DNA of 64,000 bases from Corella eumyota (taxonomy: Eukaryota > Chordata > Ascidiacea > Phlebobranchia > Corellidae). This document shows positions 10,964 to 24,300 of the stretch, in pieces. Where the stretch lies: assembly GCA_963082875.1 (NCBI GenBank), contig OY720097.1, positions 7,510,501 to 7,574,500 on the forward strand, written 5' to 3'. Positions within the stretch are counted from its first letter, which is position 1. Each line of letters opens with the position of its first letter. Both the position numbers and the translations under genes were made by a program. The notes under the pieces are model-generated. The model was not told the origin of the DNA. It saw only the letters and a program-made list of their open reading frames with translations, and did no database searches.

Positions 10964-13809
10964 ATGGATCAAAAAACTGCTGATAAGCCTTTAAAAGGAA
11001 AACGATTTTTTATGGATCCGAAGGTGGAAAAAAGTTTAAGTCAAAAGATAAAGGAAAACATTGAAATTCTTGGCGGGGTAAATTATATTTTTTTTTAAAT
11101 AAAAGAAAGTAAATATTGGTAATGTTGTTTTATATTAACAAATCGATTGGCTGTGATTGCAACTCTTAACTAATGTTTGCCTTTGGTATTTTTTCTTGTG
11201 CACAACAAATGGCAGTTTTTTTGTAGGTCTGTAATTGGACATACACATATAAATATTGTTCACTATACTTTGTTATAAATAGTTAATTGATAACATTTAG
11301 TCCTTTTAATCTTTTTTGTTTTTGCAGAAAGTGGAAGCATTTCTTGACAGAACTATTCATTTTGCAATCACCAACGAACAAATTAAAAAAGAAAAAAGTA
11401 GGCTGTATATATAGTATATATATAAAGAGATTTTAACAAACCTATTATTTATATTCTTGTTAAATTTCAAATGCAACCTAATACAAATATTTTTATTAAA
11501 ATTGTGTTTTTGTTTTATTTTTAGCAAAAGTACTTCCAATTTCCAGCCCTATCTCAAACAGTCCATTTGGAACAAGTACTGGATCTCAGTCATCTTGCCA
11601 AAACAATCATTTAGTTGTAAGTTAAAAAGAAATAAACTTTTATTATAGATAGCCCATATAAATAAAATATCTTTTTTATGTGGGAAAGCTGACTCTGTAG
11701 CTTAATTATAAAGTAACTCTTTCTACCGCGGCAAAGTCCTGAGTTGCCTTTTGTATTCGTTAATAGCTTTTATGATAGACACAATTCAAACCATCCATAG
11801 CACTGTACCTATTTAATATTTAATTTAAATTAACTATACAAAATACAAAAACAGGTCTCATTAATACTTATTTATAATATATATAATATATGTTTATAAG
11901 AATAATCGATGGAAAGATATGGCAAGAAGGGCAAACTCAACACGATCAATGACAGCCAGTCTTAACAGTGTAATCAACACTGCAAAAAATTTAGGAATTA
12001 AGATCAGACATGTTGATGGTTTGTTGATGTTAATTAAAATTAATTACAAAAAGTTTTCCACACTATTAGTTTAATTTAAATCTCTTTTTATAGCTATTGG
12101 ACACAATAATGTGTTTATTGAAGCATACTTTTATAGTCTATATAAAAAATCAAAGTTTTTAGTCTAAATAAAAAATCCTAATAAAAAACATATAATTTTG
12201 CTAATTTTTAGAGGTTTGGAGTTGGTTAAACAAAAAAACAGAGAAACTAAAATCTGCATCCGCTGGCCCTGGTAACATTTTAGCACTTATATATTTAAAT
12301 TTATATATTTAAAAATATAAATATTAACTAAATATTAAATTTTAGGGCAGCTTTCTGTTACAAAAAGGCCCAACGAAATAGTTATTAAACAACCTTGTAT
12401 TAAAGTTGAAGACCTTAAATTGTAAGTAATTCTATTTATTAAATTTGCAAGTAATATAATATATAACATTGTTTATTTTCTTTGAAATTAAAAAGAATAA
12501 TAATTTTGCCTTAAACATTGACATAAAAGATTTTGTTAATATTTTGTTTTTAGAAAACCCATGTATGAAGAATTGGAATCTCTTCCTTTTTTGGATCTTT
12601 ATTCAAGTGGAAACAAATGTCCATTTTTAAAAACAAAGCCATCATCAACAAGGTATATTCGATATTATTAACTTGGTAACTCTTTGTATAGATTTTTTAC
12701 AAAATTAATAAATTTTTTAAACAGAAAACCAGGAACCAGGAAAAAAAGCAATGATCAAAAAGGATTTTGTGAATGTTGCCAATCTTCTTATCTCAATGAA
12801 GTTAAAGTAAATAGCCTATGACATTTAAAAAAAGAAAACTAAATTAATTTTTTTTGTTTGTTTAAAAAATAAATTATTTTTTTTATTTTTAGCTAACAAT
12901 TGTTTTTTTTTTAGCATCGAAGAAGTGTTCAACACATTAATTATGGAGAAAAAATCTCACACTATGTTAACCTTGATCAGTTTGTGACAACAAACAACTT
13001 GGGACTACAAATGTTAGTAAAAAAAATTTCAACTTATTTATATAAAACAATTTGAAGAAATAAATCTTAGGATTTCTTACCACAGAATGTTTAAAAACCT
13101 TCTAATCAGCATATTTTTTGTCGAATGATTATTTTAATTCGCCCAAAAAAATAATCCTTAAATTTAGTAATAAAATCCCACATTTAGGTTTTTAAAACGG
13201 CAACTACAAAAGCAACAACGTTCACCAAAGAAAAAACTTCGATCCCATTCTTTAAATTCTCAGACAGCAAATAACTCTACACCTATTCCTATAAATAAAT
13301 TTATAAAAAACACGACTGCAAAGTCAGATGCAAAATCGTCACCAAAAATTATCCTAGCCTCAATGCAGACGAATCTATCGCCTAATGGCACAACGAGGCA
13401 TAGATATCCACTGCGGTCTCCAAGGCGAAAAAGCGACGAAATTCGCCCAGTTACCCCATCGCCAATTTCAGAAGTGGTATCGCACTCTGGCAAGCGAAAA
13501 CGTAGTGAGATGTGTGAGGGTGGTCAATCTTTAGAGGATTGCACCTGGTCGCGTTTACATTTATCTCCTGAAAAAAATACCTCGTTTCTTAACAGCAGTC
13601 CCGTTAAGCTCGAGTCGTCGCCCTGTCAACCTGATATGCTGGTTGATAAAGAAGTTGAATATGTTATACCACGCAGGCGGCTTCGAAGTTTTAACAGGGT
13701 GAACAATGTGCGTAAAACGAGCGTTCATATAACTTTAACTACTAGTGATAAAGTTAGGCAATTACTACATACATCAGACCAGGAAGCATCTGACTTTTTC
13801 GGATTTTAA
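10964..13809 (+). CDS. DBF4: DBF4, regulatory subunit of the CDC7 kinase
   Basis: Ten exons: 10964-11077, 11328-11397, 11525-11616, 11901-12018, 12212-12271, 12346-12421, 12554-12652, 12725-12806, 12915-13012, 13188-13809; phases agree at each joint and give 476 residues. In order: motif N/BRCT-like region (KPLKGKRFF, IEILGGKVEAFLDRTIHFAI, then NLGIKIRHVDEVWSWL), motif M (QPCIKVEDLK, YEELESLPFLDLYSSGNKCP) and the motif C zinc finger (GFCECCQSSYLNEVKHRRSV, then QHINY, giving CxxC ... HxxxxxH). The C-terminal exon is long, basic and low in structure. DBF4 binds and activates CDC7 so that MCM is phosphorylated at replication origins in S phase. DBF4 versus a DBF4B-type copy cannot be told apart here. 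Confidence 0.93.
11676..11756 (-). repeat. Diverged SINE-B tail fragment in DBF4 intron 3
   Basis: The stretch from atgtgggaaagctgact to cctgagttgcctttt follows the tail of the SINE-B copies at 57258-57511 and 59092-59323 in the same order (gatgtgggaaggtcgac ... tcgagttg), with many substitutions. Old, truncated copy. Confidence 0.45.
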
Positions 13810-15356
13810 TTTTTTTTATTTTTACTGATCTTTTTTTTAAATTAAGATTGTCAAAGTTTATATTTTGGGCGAATCTTTTGTCATATTTTTTTATATTTAA
13901 TGTTACTTTTTTTAATACGTTATATTTTCTTTATCATTTTTTATTATTAGGTTTATGCCAATACGCTTCGTGAATTTTATATTAAAAACAAAAAGAACTA
14001 AAAATCGTGTGTTTTTTAGTTTTTTTTTGCAGGTATATTAATGAGCATGTTTGAAGAATGAAATTATAACTCATTAATTTTTAAAATTTAATTAACTTGA
14101 TTTTCTTATTAGTAGGAGGGTTTGTATTTAAATTAAGTAAATCAAATAAAAAAGAAATGAAAGTGTGTGTATATAATGAAAAACTCGTGATAAAATATAC
14201 AATAAATAGGTGATGCAAAAAATAATTTTATAAATAAAAATGTGCCAAAATTATTAAATTTTTATATTAGATGTTATAGAAAAATAAGACATGGTTGCCT
14301 TGTCAGGCTTTAGTTCTAGTTTTAAAACAGATTTTGTTTTAACCAATAATAATCGTGCATAAATTTGTTCTGCAAAAACAACAAGTATTAAGTTAATATC
14401 TTCTAAATTTTTATAAACGTTATAAACAAATAATAACGTTGTCGTTACTAAACCAATTATTAATTTTATTGAAAAAAAAAATCCTCAAATCCTGAAAATC
14501 TATTTATAAACAAACCACCACGCTGTGTCCGAGAGTAATTTATAAAAGTAAACAGTTGGCAAACCCTTTGCTCAGTTTGTTAAAAAAAATTGTAAGGGAA
14601 AGTTGGTTTTAGGGGCGTTGTAATATTTTACCAGCTTTGTCAGTTAGTCTTTCTATTTGTTTAAACTTTTGTGTGAAATGGGTTTGTTTTTATATTTTAA
14701 ACATTGTTGACAACGAAAGGCCAACATTCAAGCAATTTACATTACAATGTAATGTAATATCTATGCTGTCAAGCAATAACAAAACAAGCAGACAAGTGAA
14801 AGTGAACTATAGCATGTAAAAAGCGATGTTTTAAGTCTTAATCTAACTAATGATGTAAATCTGTTTATGTTATTGTTTGGTATAAACAGGTTTTTATACA
14901 TTCTAAGATTGTATAACTTTTGCAAGCAGTCAGTTTTTATTTTATTTTACTACCAGTCTATTTTTCTACCTGTCTGTTTTTTGGTATAATTGTATAAAAT
15001 GTCCTTAACTATAGTTTAAACTAAATCTTTCAAACGAATTTGTGTTGTTTATTTTAAATTCAAGCGAACGTATAGGAAAATTAACGTATAAGAAAATTGT
15101 ACTATAACAGTGGTGTAAATATGAAATTATCTTTTTTTGGTTAAAGAAATTTGTATTCATTTCGACTTTGCCAACAAGCTACATTGTCTAAAAATTTTGG
15201 ATCATATTGCTTGTACACAAAAAAAAACATTTTCTTGGATATCGGGTGTGGATCACTGGGACAACTGGATATATTTTTGCTGTTTAGCAAGTTTATTTAA
15301 CTTCTACCTCAATAGAACACTTGTTTAATAAAAAAGTGTGAAATAATCCATTCATA
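13810..15356. other. DBF4 3' region and intergenic space to syntaxin
   Basis: AT-rich, with several AATAAA-type strings (for example near 14200) that could end the DBF4 transcript. A near-palindrome acattacaatgtaatgt sits at about 14739-14756. No exon found. Confidence 0.45.
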
Positions 15357-18300
15357 ATGAGGGATCGTTTATCAGAATTAAAAAATGTAAGTTCTAAAAG
15401 TATTTGCCTTACAAAGTTTTTCTAATTGGTAATTTACAAAGATCTTAATAAGAGCATTTACAAAATTTTATAAAACATTTATACAAGTCATATATACAAA
15501 AAATTTTCATAAAATTTGGGTTTTACTTTTATTTATAATATTTATATAGTAGACCAAGTTCTATGGTCCTTGAGTAGTTGTAAACAAATGCTAATTTTTA
15601 TTTACTCAAATTTTTAATTTTTCAAATTAAAAATATATTTTTTTTTTAGGGAATGAGTAATGATGTAGAAGATGATGAAGATGAATCAGTTTCTATAACA
15701 ATGGAGGCTGACACCATGAAGGACTTTTTTACTCAGGTTTATTACCAAACTTAACCTTATATCACCCCAAAATATCCTATTTTTTACCCTAATTAAGCTA
15801 ATTTAAGTCTTACTATTCTAAATTGTGGATTTTTGTTGGAATTACGGCTCTTGTGCTGTTTAATAAATTATTTTTAACTTTATTTTTATTCTTACAAAGG
15901 TTGATGAAATCCGAGGTTTTATCGACACAATTTCCACCAAAGTACAAGAAGTAAAAGTTAAACACAGCGACATATTGTCAGCACCACAAGCAGATGACAG
16001 TAAGTAAACTATGTTAATACCAATATTAGCCCAAAAAATTTTGTTAAAAAACTCTTAAAAAACTATAATTGCATTGATTGTAAGGCAATGTTGGATAACT
16101 TATTTGATTTTTGCTCTTGCTGGTTTATGTAAAACTAGCTTTAACAAAATTTAAATTAGACATGTAAAAAACAACTGTTTGTATTGTGTTACATGTAAAC
16201 ATACATCTCATGCTACTTAAAATTCAAAAACACTTTTAAAAATCCTTTTTTTGTTATTTTTATGTTTAATACACAATAGGCTAATGTATGACAACCTAGT
16301 GTTTAATTAATGAGTGGTAAATCCAAAAACTTTATTATATTTGTTTAAGACTTTTGGAGATTTTTAAACTGTATGGTAAACAATAGATTATGTAACAACT
16401 TAATAAAGCCATCCAAATAAATGACATGTATACCTTCATTTGTATACAAAATAAAACTTGTTGTTTTACTTTACATAACTAACAATGATTTACAAATATA
16501 GGGCAAATAATAAAACGATTGGCTGTTTATTTTAAACAAAAAGCTGATTTGTTTCTTTTTAATTACAAGACATGGAAAACCAGCAAAATTGTTAATATTA
16601 TACAAATAAGAACATAAACATTGATTAATACATAGACCAAGGGTTTCTGAAATAATTAATAATAAATTAAAAGTTTTTGGTCAAAAACAAAACTAAATAG
16701 CCTGCTACAAGATTGTCATAAGGCTTTTTGTACTATTAATCATAAAAAATCAATATGTTATTTGACTCAAATTTAATAAATTAAATACTTTTTCATTATG
16801 TAAATTGCCAATTTAATCATAACCTTTGCTTTTTATTTGGCGGTGGTCAAATTGTTAAAATTTCTATAAGGTCATTATTTTTTTGTTTTAAATGCTTTTA
16901 TGGTAATTGGGTTCGTATGTTTTATGTATTCCACTGGGAGACCGGCGAGCGTTTGCGTTGTAAAAGTCTATTATGTGACAGAAAGCATTGCTCTATTTGG
17001 GCCAGAGGTCTACCGAACAGCGCTTAATGATTAAGAATCGAAATTAAAAATCCAATACGGAATAATGGAGACTAGGAATTGGATAGGTCAAGGAAATACA
17101 AAGTATATTGATTTATTTAACGTTGTGCCAACTCTTGCATTATGTCGCAAGCCACGGGCAAATGTTGATAGCGAAGCACTATCGTACATTAGCGGGCTTA
17201 AAAAAGCTTTTAAATAATGAATACAGCTAAGTCGTATATCGGCCGGCCGGTCATGGGGAATTATTAAAAACCGACGATGTGTGAATCGTTGTTTGTGACC
17301 TGACATTCACAGCTTGTAATTTGCGGTGCGACATACATATCTGTAGTAAAAAATATATTTCCATTTCCACTGTCATGACTTCATAATACCAGTAAAGATT
17401 CTATATTTAAATCATGACTCGTTTTTAGGGTGAGATTTATGCATTTTCGTTTCCCGGTTTAAATATAACGGGTTTCGTAGTAACTTTCTATATTTCTTGA
17501 CCTACCTTATATAGCGTGTATGGACGCGCGTGTGTGTGCTGCGCGACTTTGGCTTTACGTAGTTCTTCGGTCATGTGGCCCTTCGTCGCTAATGTAAACA
17601 AATCCACCCAGTTATCTGCTCATTCGCGCTGTTATATATTGCAAATATTAGCACAGGGCAACTGTACTTTAAATCAATCTTAATAAACATACTTTAGTCG
17701 AATTGGCCGTTCGAGTTTTTTTTAGGTATGCATCTGTTTTTATAGAGCATTTTCTGGATCTTTTTTTTCACCTTTTCCATGGCATATATTTCTTCGTCAT
17801 ATCATATTTTTAAAGTAGCTACGATCTTTTCTTAAAAAATATTCTCGATACTCCAATATGATCAATTATTTATGGTTTCTTTTTATTGGAGGTATCACAA
17901 AGGCCAGCTACAAGTTTTTTCCTGTACCGAATTTATCCAAACTAGTTTTGTAATAAGATATATATAACAAATGTTTTTTTTTGTTTTTTATTGCCAAACA
18001 ATATTTTAAAAAGTCTACATTAATATGTACACGTTACATATTTGCGTTATGAGTAAATGATTATTGATTAACACTATCTTTCTCTGTGGCATTGTGTAAT
18101 GTATATACATTATATTTATTCTATTGGCTATATACATTAAGTCTTTTTTGTGCTTTCTTAGATGGGAGTTAAGTTTTTTTATTTGGTTCATTTTTAAGAA
18201 TCCAAAACTTTAAAATTAAAACAAAAAACATTCTGTAAAAATTAATCATTTTTTACACTATACAATTCATACACAATTTAAAAGTTAAGCTAAAGCTCAG

Positions 18301-21300
18301 TTGAAATATTGGTAAATTTAAATATAAAAACTTTTTCTGCCAGAAACCAAAGAAGAAATGGAAGAATGTATGGCTGATATAAAAAGAAATGCCAACAAGG
18401 TGAGGGGAAAACTGAAGCTCATCGAAAGAAATATTGAAGAAAATTCTAGTGCCACTCCAGCCGATATTCGAATTCAAAAAACACAGGTGTGATAAGCCAA
18501 AATTATAAATTCTTCATTAAATTAAGATGATAGGTTTTTGTATTTTTATTGGAAAATGGATGGTGTCATTGTTAGAGTTCGAACCTGAATCCTTTCGGCT
18601 CATAGCTCGCTGCCATAGCCGGTATACCACACTACCGGGCCTGACCCAAAGTTTATAATTTTTTTGTTCAATATTTTAATAATGATATAACATAAAAAGG
18701 CCAGTTAAATCAAGAATAATGTAATGACATATATAAGTTTATTGTTATAACTTTTCTATTTTTAGATTCTGTATATGTTAATAAGTAAACTAAGTTGATG
18801 TAACTTTATTTAATACCTGATAGTCTAAGTCTGATTGCTTTATTATTTATTGTTTTTATGACCTTTTTTTAATTTATACATAAGACAATGTTGAAGTAAC
18901 ACATTATATCTATATCATGAAGTCTAATGGACAACACGCTTATACACTTGTGTAATTTGAAAGCCTCAAAATATGCTTATAATACTATAAGAACTACTAC
19001 TAGTGTTACTTCAAAAACTAAATTTTTTTCTTTGTTTCTTTTTAAATTTATTTCCACATTTGCTTTTTCCAGCATTCAACATTATCTCGGAAGTTTATTG
19101 CAGTAATGACAGACTACAACACAACCCAAACCGACTACAGAGAGAGATGTAAAGCCAGAATCCAGCGACAACTCGAGATCACAGGCAAACAGGTTTCAGA
19201 CAACGAACTTGAGGACATGTTAGAAAATAGTAAAGATGGAAGTCCTGCTATATTTACTGGAGGGGTAAATAAATTTTAATATTTTCACACCAATAATTAC
19301 CCTAAATACGCGAATATTAAATAAAACAGAATAAAATTATAAAAAAAAAAAAAAAATTTTAAACATGTTTGGCTTAAAACTTATTTTAAATATATAGATG
19401 TATGATGTTATTATGATAGGATTAAAGGTTTATAAGTTTTTAGAATTGTTTAGTTTACTAGCCAAGGTTTTTGCAAGATTGAAGAAATTTACCCTTAAAA
19501 TTATATAACTTTAAAATTTATCTGCGATATGATTTTTTTAAATATGGACCATTAGTTTATAGTAAAAACAATAACAATGTCTTTAATCCAATATAACATA
19601 ATGTTTATAAAAAAATTACTACGTCAATTAGTAAATCTTAAATAGTTTAATAAAATATTACAATATTAATATTAATTTTTTTAATTCCACAATATTTTGC
19701 TTGTCACAACAAGATTGCGGCAGGTGTTCTAGAATTTATTTTGTTTCTTCGTTTAAATCATTTTCTTTTAAAAACACTTAAACAAGCCATAAATAATTTA
19801 GACAAACGCCTAATTATGTTGCACAGCATTTTGCCTTGAAGAAAAAAAATGTGTGATGTATATTGTTGTATACTACATCACTTCCTTCCTTTAAAACAAT
19901 ATACCTATATTAATAATAATAATACTAACACTCAATTTAGCTATATACAAAGTCATAAAAAATGTAAAAAACAAACTTAAATAAAAAAGTTAAAAAGGGC
20001 CTTTAAAATTGTTTTTTTTTTTTTTTTTTAAACACAATCAATATAAAGGACATATTAATAATGTTAAGATTGTTTAAATAAAGGTTGGGTTTACTATTCT
20101 ATTATACTAACAATACATTTTTATATTCTTTATTAACAACCATTCTTTCTATTTTCATGTAGATTATAATGGATACCCAACAAACTAAACAAGCTTTGAA
20201 TGACATTGAAGCGAGACACAATGATATTATTAAGTTAGAAAGCAGCATAAGAGAGCTACATGACATGTTTATGGACATGGCAATGCTAGTAGAACAGCAG
20301 GTATAAAAAAACTTACTATATTGTAAAGCGTAATTAATTTTTTTTTTAGTTTTTATTTAACTGGTTAAAACACAATGTTTTACCAATATTTTTTATTTTA
20401 CTATTTTTTTGATTTGTGTTTAATTTGTCCCCCCCTTAATCTGCTGTTGGAGGGCGTATTTTAACTTTATTTTTATTTGTCCACAAATTTATTATGCTCA
20501 TTGTGCGGAGCATCCTAAATAATCAACAAAGTAAAAAAAGGTAATTTGAATTCGATATAGATGTCGTGGTCACTTGTCTGTCTTGTGCACAAATTTATTT
20601 TTCAAGTTATTCGTTTAATAACTTAAAAATCACATTTGAATTTTTTTTTATTTTAATAATAATTTTGTTATATTTTTTATTTAAGAAACACTTTATAAAC
20701 TTAAATAATCACAATTTTATGTTATATGAAATTACTTTTACTTTAATATTTTTTTGTGTTTTAACCGGAATTTAAATGTTGTTAAGATAATGCATTACAT
20801 TTTTATAGTGTAAACATTTATATTTTGATATCAAAAATGTATGGTTTAAACATTTATATATGGTTTAAAGCTATATAAGTTTTGGTTATAAACTTAAAAG
20901 GAAGTGATGACTTTATAAGCACCACGCCTTCCTTTCTATTATGCTTACCACACTTCTTCCTATTCTTTTAACTCTTCTTTCACTTTATATTAATGCAGCA
21001 CTTCTTGATTGGTTTCAAGCCCTTGTTGTTTCTTATATCTTAGTATCAATAACAAGTATATAATCGTCAAATAGGGGACACTGTAAAAAAATGTATATAA
21101 TTGTTGTATAAATAAACCTTTAGAACATGTCTTTCACTGTGATTATACTTTATTGATTCACTATTTTAACATTTATTTTGTATTTGCAGGGCGAGATGGT
21201 AAACCAAATCGAATACAACGTAACCAACGCCTCAAATTATGTCGAGGAGGCGGTCAACGAGACCAAAAAGGCCGTGGTATATCAAAGCAAAGCGCGCAAG

Positions 21301-24300
21301 GTATTGTATGCCCGCCCCTTATCCCCCCTCCCCGCCCTTCCAACAGCAGCCCCTTAGAATAGCCTTACTCGTTTTAAAAGTGTTTTTTTTTGTTCGCGGT
21401 CCGTTTTTTAAGGGTGAAATCATTGATAGGATCGAGTATAACGTTGAGCACTCGGTCGATTATGTCGAGCGGGCGGTTTCGGACACCAAGAAAGCGGTCA
21501 AGTACCAGAGCAAGGCACGAAGGGTAAGATCACGTGACATGGCATGTTTGGTTAACAGTAAATCTCACACAGAGTCGTCGTACACCCCTTTTTTGCAATT
21601 TCGTGTCGTCCATTTGTTCCGTGTAGCACCCGTCATTTGTCACAATTATCTTTGTAGTATATTAGCATGTCGTTGAAACACACAATAATGCTATAATATA
21701 GATTGTATTAATATATATGTTATTGAACGAGTTCGGAAAACTACAGCATATTTCCCCTGTCGGCAAACAGTTTTAGTTATGATATTAGCATAACTATTAT
21801 TAAAGCCATTGTACATCACAACAAGTGATTAGTCTATAATAAAACTGCTCTGTGCTTGCTAAAATACACAACATCATTTTTGCTTGTTAAACTTAAATTC
21901 AACTTTATTTAACGAGCAAACATGAGTTTGTTTGGGTAACATTCGCCCAAGTCACTCACGGGCTTTGTTAATGAACGTGGCGTTATAATAAGCCTTTGAT
22001 CCAGTTCTACGAATCCCATATACAACATAAAAGATTAACTGTAAATATATGTGCATGTTCTTTGCCATAGCAACACAAGAAGTGTACGACACAGTAAAAA
22101 CATTAGACCATTGGCAATTGACTTTCCACGCGATCTTGGCTTTAGAAAACGCTGCATGTTAAATATTGAACGATACAATTCGTACAAATTGCGAAATCAA
22201 TTAGTCGCAAAATCTCGATCGTTACGCAGATGGGCAATCCCTTCTTCACGCTAATAACCAATCTCTTGCATTTCGCGTCGCTACTTTAAAACCATCGATT
22301 TTCTGCCAATAGCTTTGATTGCCTCGCATTAGCGAAACAAACCGGCGATTAAACGAAACTGTTTTAGCCACAAAGCGATTTGGAAAATTTCCTGTGCCGA
22401 TTAATGATTTTGTATCTCGCAAAAATAAAGCGACTTTTAAAATGGTATATGCTTACTAAAATTGACCCTTAATATATTGTGGCGTTAATTGAAAGTTTTA
22501 GATTTTTTAGGCCATATTTATGATTACTTTTTTGCTTTTATTTGCTTTTAAGTGAGGGGAATTTCCTGAATGGTTTTGTTGTTGTTTCCTTAAAACGTTG
22601 CTTTAAAAGAAATGGTTCGCAATATTTAGGATGGAAATTAATTTGTAGGAGCTGCTGTCTTTAAGGAAAGGCGGGCAGTCTTTAGTTTTTTTTTCTTTAT
22701 TTTAAATCTATATTCAAATTAAAAATACACCCTTTCCACGCTTCGGGTTTTTTATTTAAAAACCTTTTTATTCAGAAACCTAAACAAAAAAAAATTCGAA
22801 AGAAATAAATATGTAGAAGCTGCTGAAGGAGAAGCGGGCACTTTTTAGTTTTTTTTATTATTTAATTTTAGTTTCAAAATTAAATAAAAAAATACACCCT
22901 TGCCACGCTATTTTTTTTTGTTCATTAAAAATTGGTTTATTTATCTCAGAAACAAATCATTATTGCCGTTGTGGTGATCATTATTTTAGGCGTGATTGCC
23001 TTGATTATTGGACTGAGTGTCGGGACATAATCTCCATATCTTAATCAAGACATCTGAAAATTCGTCGGTTACAATTCCATGTTCAATACAGACTGTATAT
23101 CGGGCAGCAGAAAAATGTAACATTTTCAGCTTCGACAAAAAATAGCCAAATCTAATTCTAGACAATTTTGCTGGGATGCTATTTCGATCTTTACCAGAAA
23201 AAATTTGATTTTTTTGTTATTTTCGTACTATATAATTCTGCGGATTTTTGACAGAATTCGCATTTTTCCGCGGATTTCGCCATGCATTTCGTTTATTGCT
23301 GCATTTAAGTTTAAAAAGGCCAATTTACCCGGTCGAACTCATTTTTGATTGGCGGCGATTTTCGTTATCGATTATCGGGGCGTTTGTACTTGTGCAATAT
23401 AAATGAAACGCTTCGTTGCGAGGTCAAAAGCGCAAAGTTTTGCAGCAAATACCACATTTGTACTATTAACCCATGCGTGTAGTGCTAAAATAGGTTTGGT
23501 ATTTTTGTGCGCATTGGAAAATCCGCTAAGGCCAAAAGTCAATCTTATATCATCGTGTTTATTTAGCAAAACTTTTTTTTCAAGCAATTCGTCAAGTTTT
23601 TTTAAATAAGTCTTTTTTCTATGCACGATAAAACGCGTCCGCCAATTTCCTTTTTTTTGCTAAAAAAATCGAATATTTAACACATTACATCTGATTTACA
23701 TTCACGACTTAGGGTTTTATTTGTTGGTTGTACAGTAGTTTAAACTTCACTATTATGCACTTACCGTTATTACGTTATATCACCCATTCACAGGCGGCGA
23801 TTAAAGACGTCTTTCGTTGGCATAGGGTTAGTTTCGCATTATGATTCGCATATAGCGACATATTGCCTTGAATGCGATATTAACAAAAAGTCTGTTGGCG
23901 AGGATAAGGTCGATTCTACAGCACCCTCAATAATATGTCTATCTAAAAAAAGAAATAAACAATTTTTTTAGTATGTCGTTGCTTTTATCTTTTTTCCTTT
24001 GATTGGATTATCCGAAGATTAATATTGCGCACAATTTAGTAAAACGCATGCTCGATTACAGAAAGAAATATATGCGATTTATCCTCAGTATTAAATAGGA
24101 TTGTCTTGTCCGATTTGTGCCTTGATCTTCGTCTTAAGTTTCAAAGTAAATTTATCCAACGTTTTTATTAACTAATTTTGCGAATATATTCAACTAAAGT
24201 GTTTTTAGTGCAATCGATTTTTAAATGAAGCCCTTATATTAGCAATATTCGAATAATTTAAGCTATTTTTGCAAAGGCACTGATTAGGCACCGACGTTAA

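Noticed and set aside
23372-23626. Overlapping open frames on both strands in the last part of the syntaxin gene
   Set aside because: No domain and no fit to the syntaxin frame; lies between the two anchor exons.
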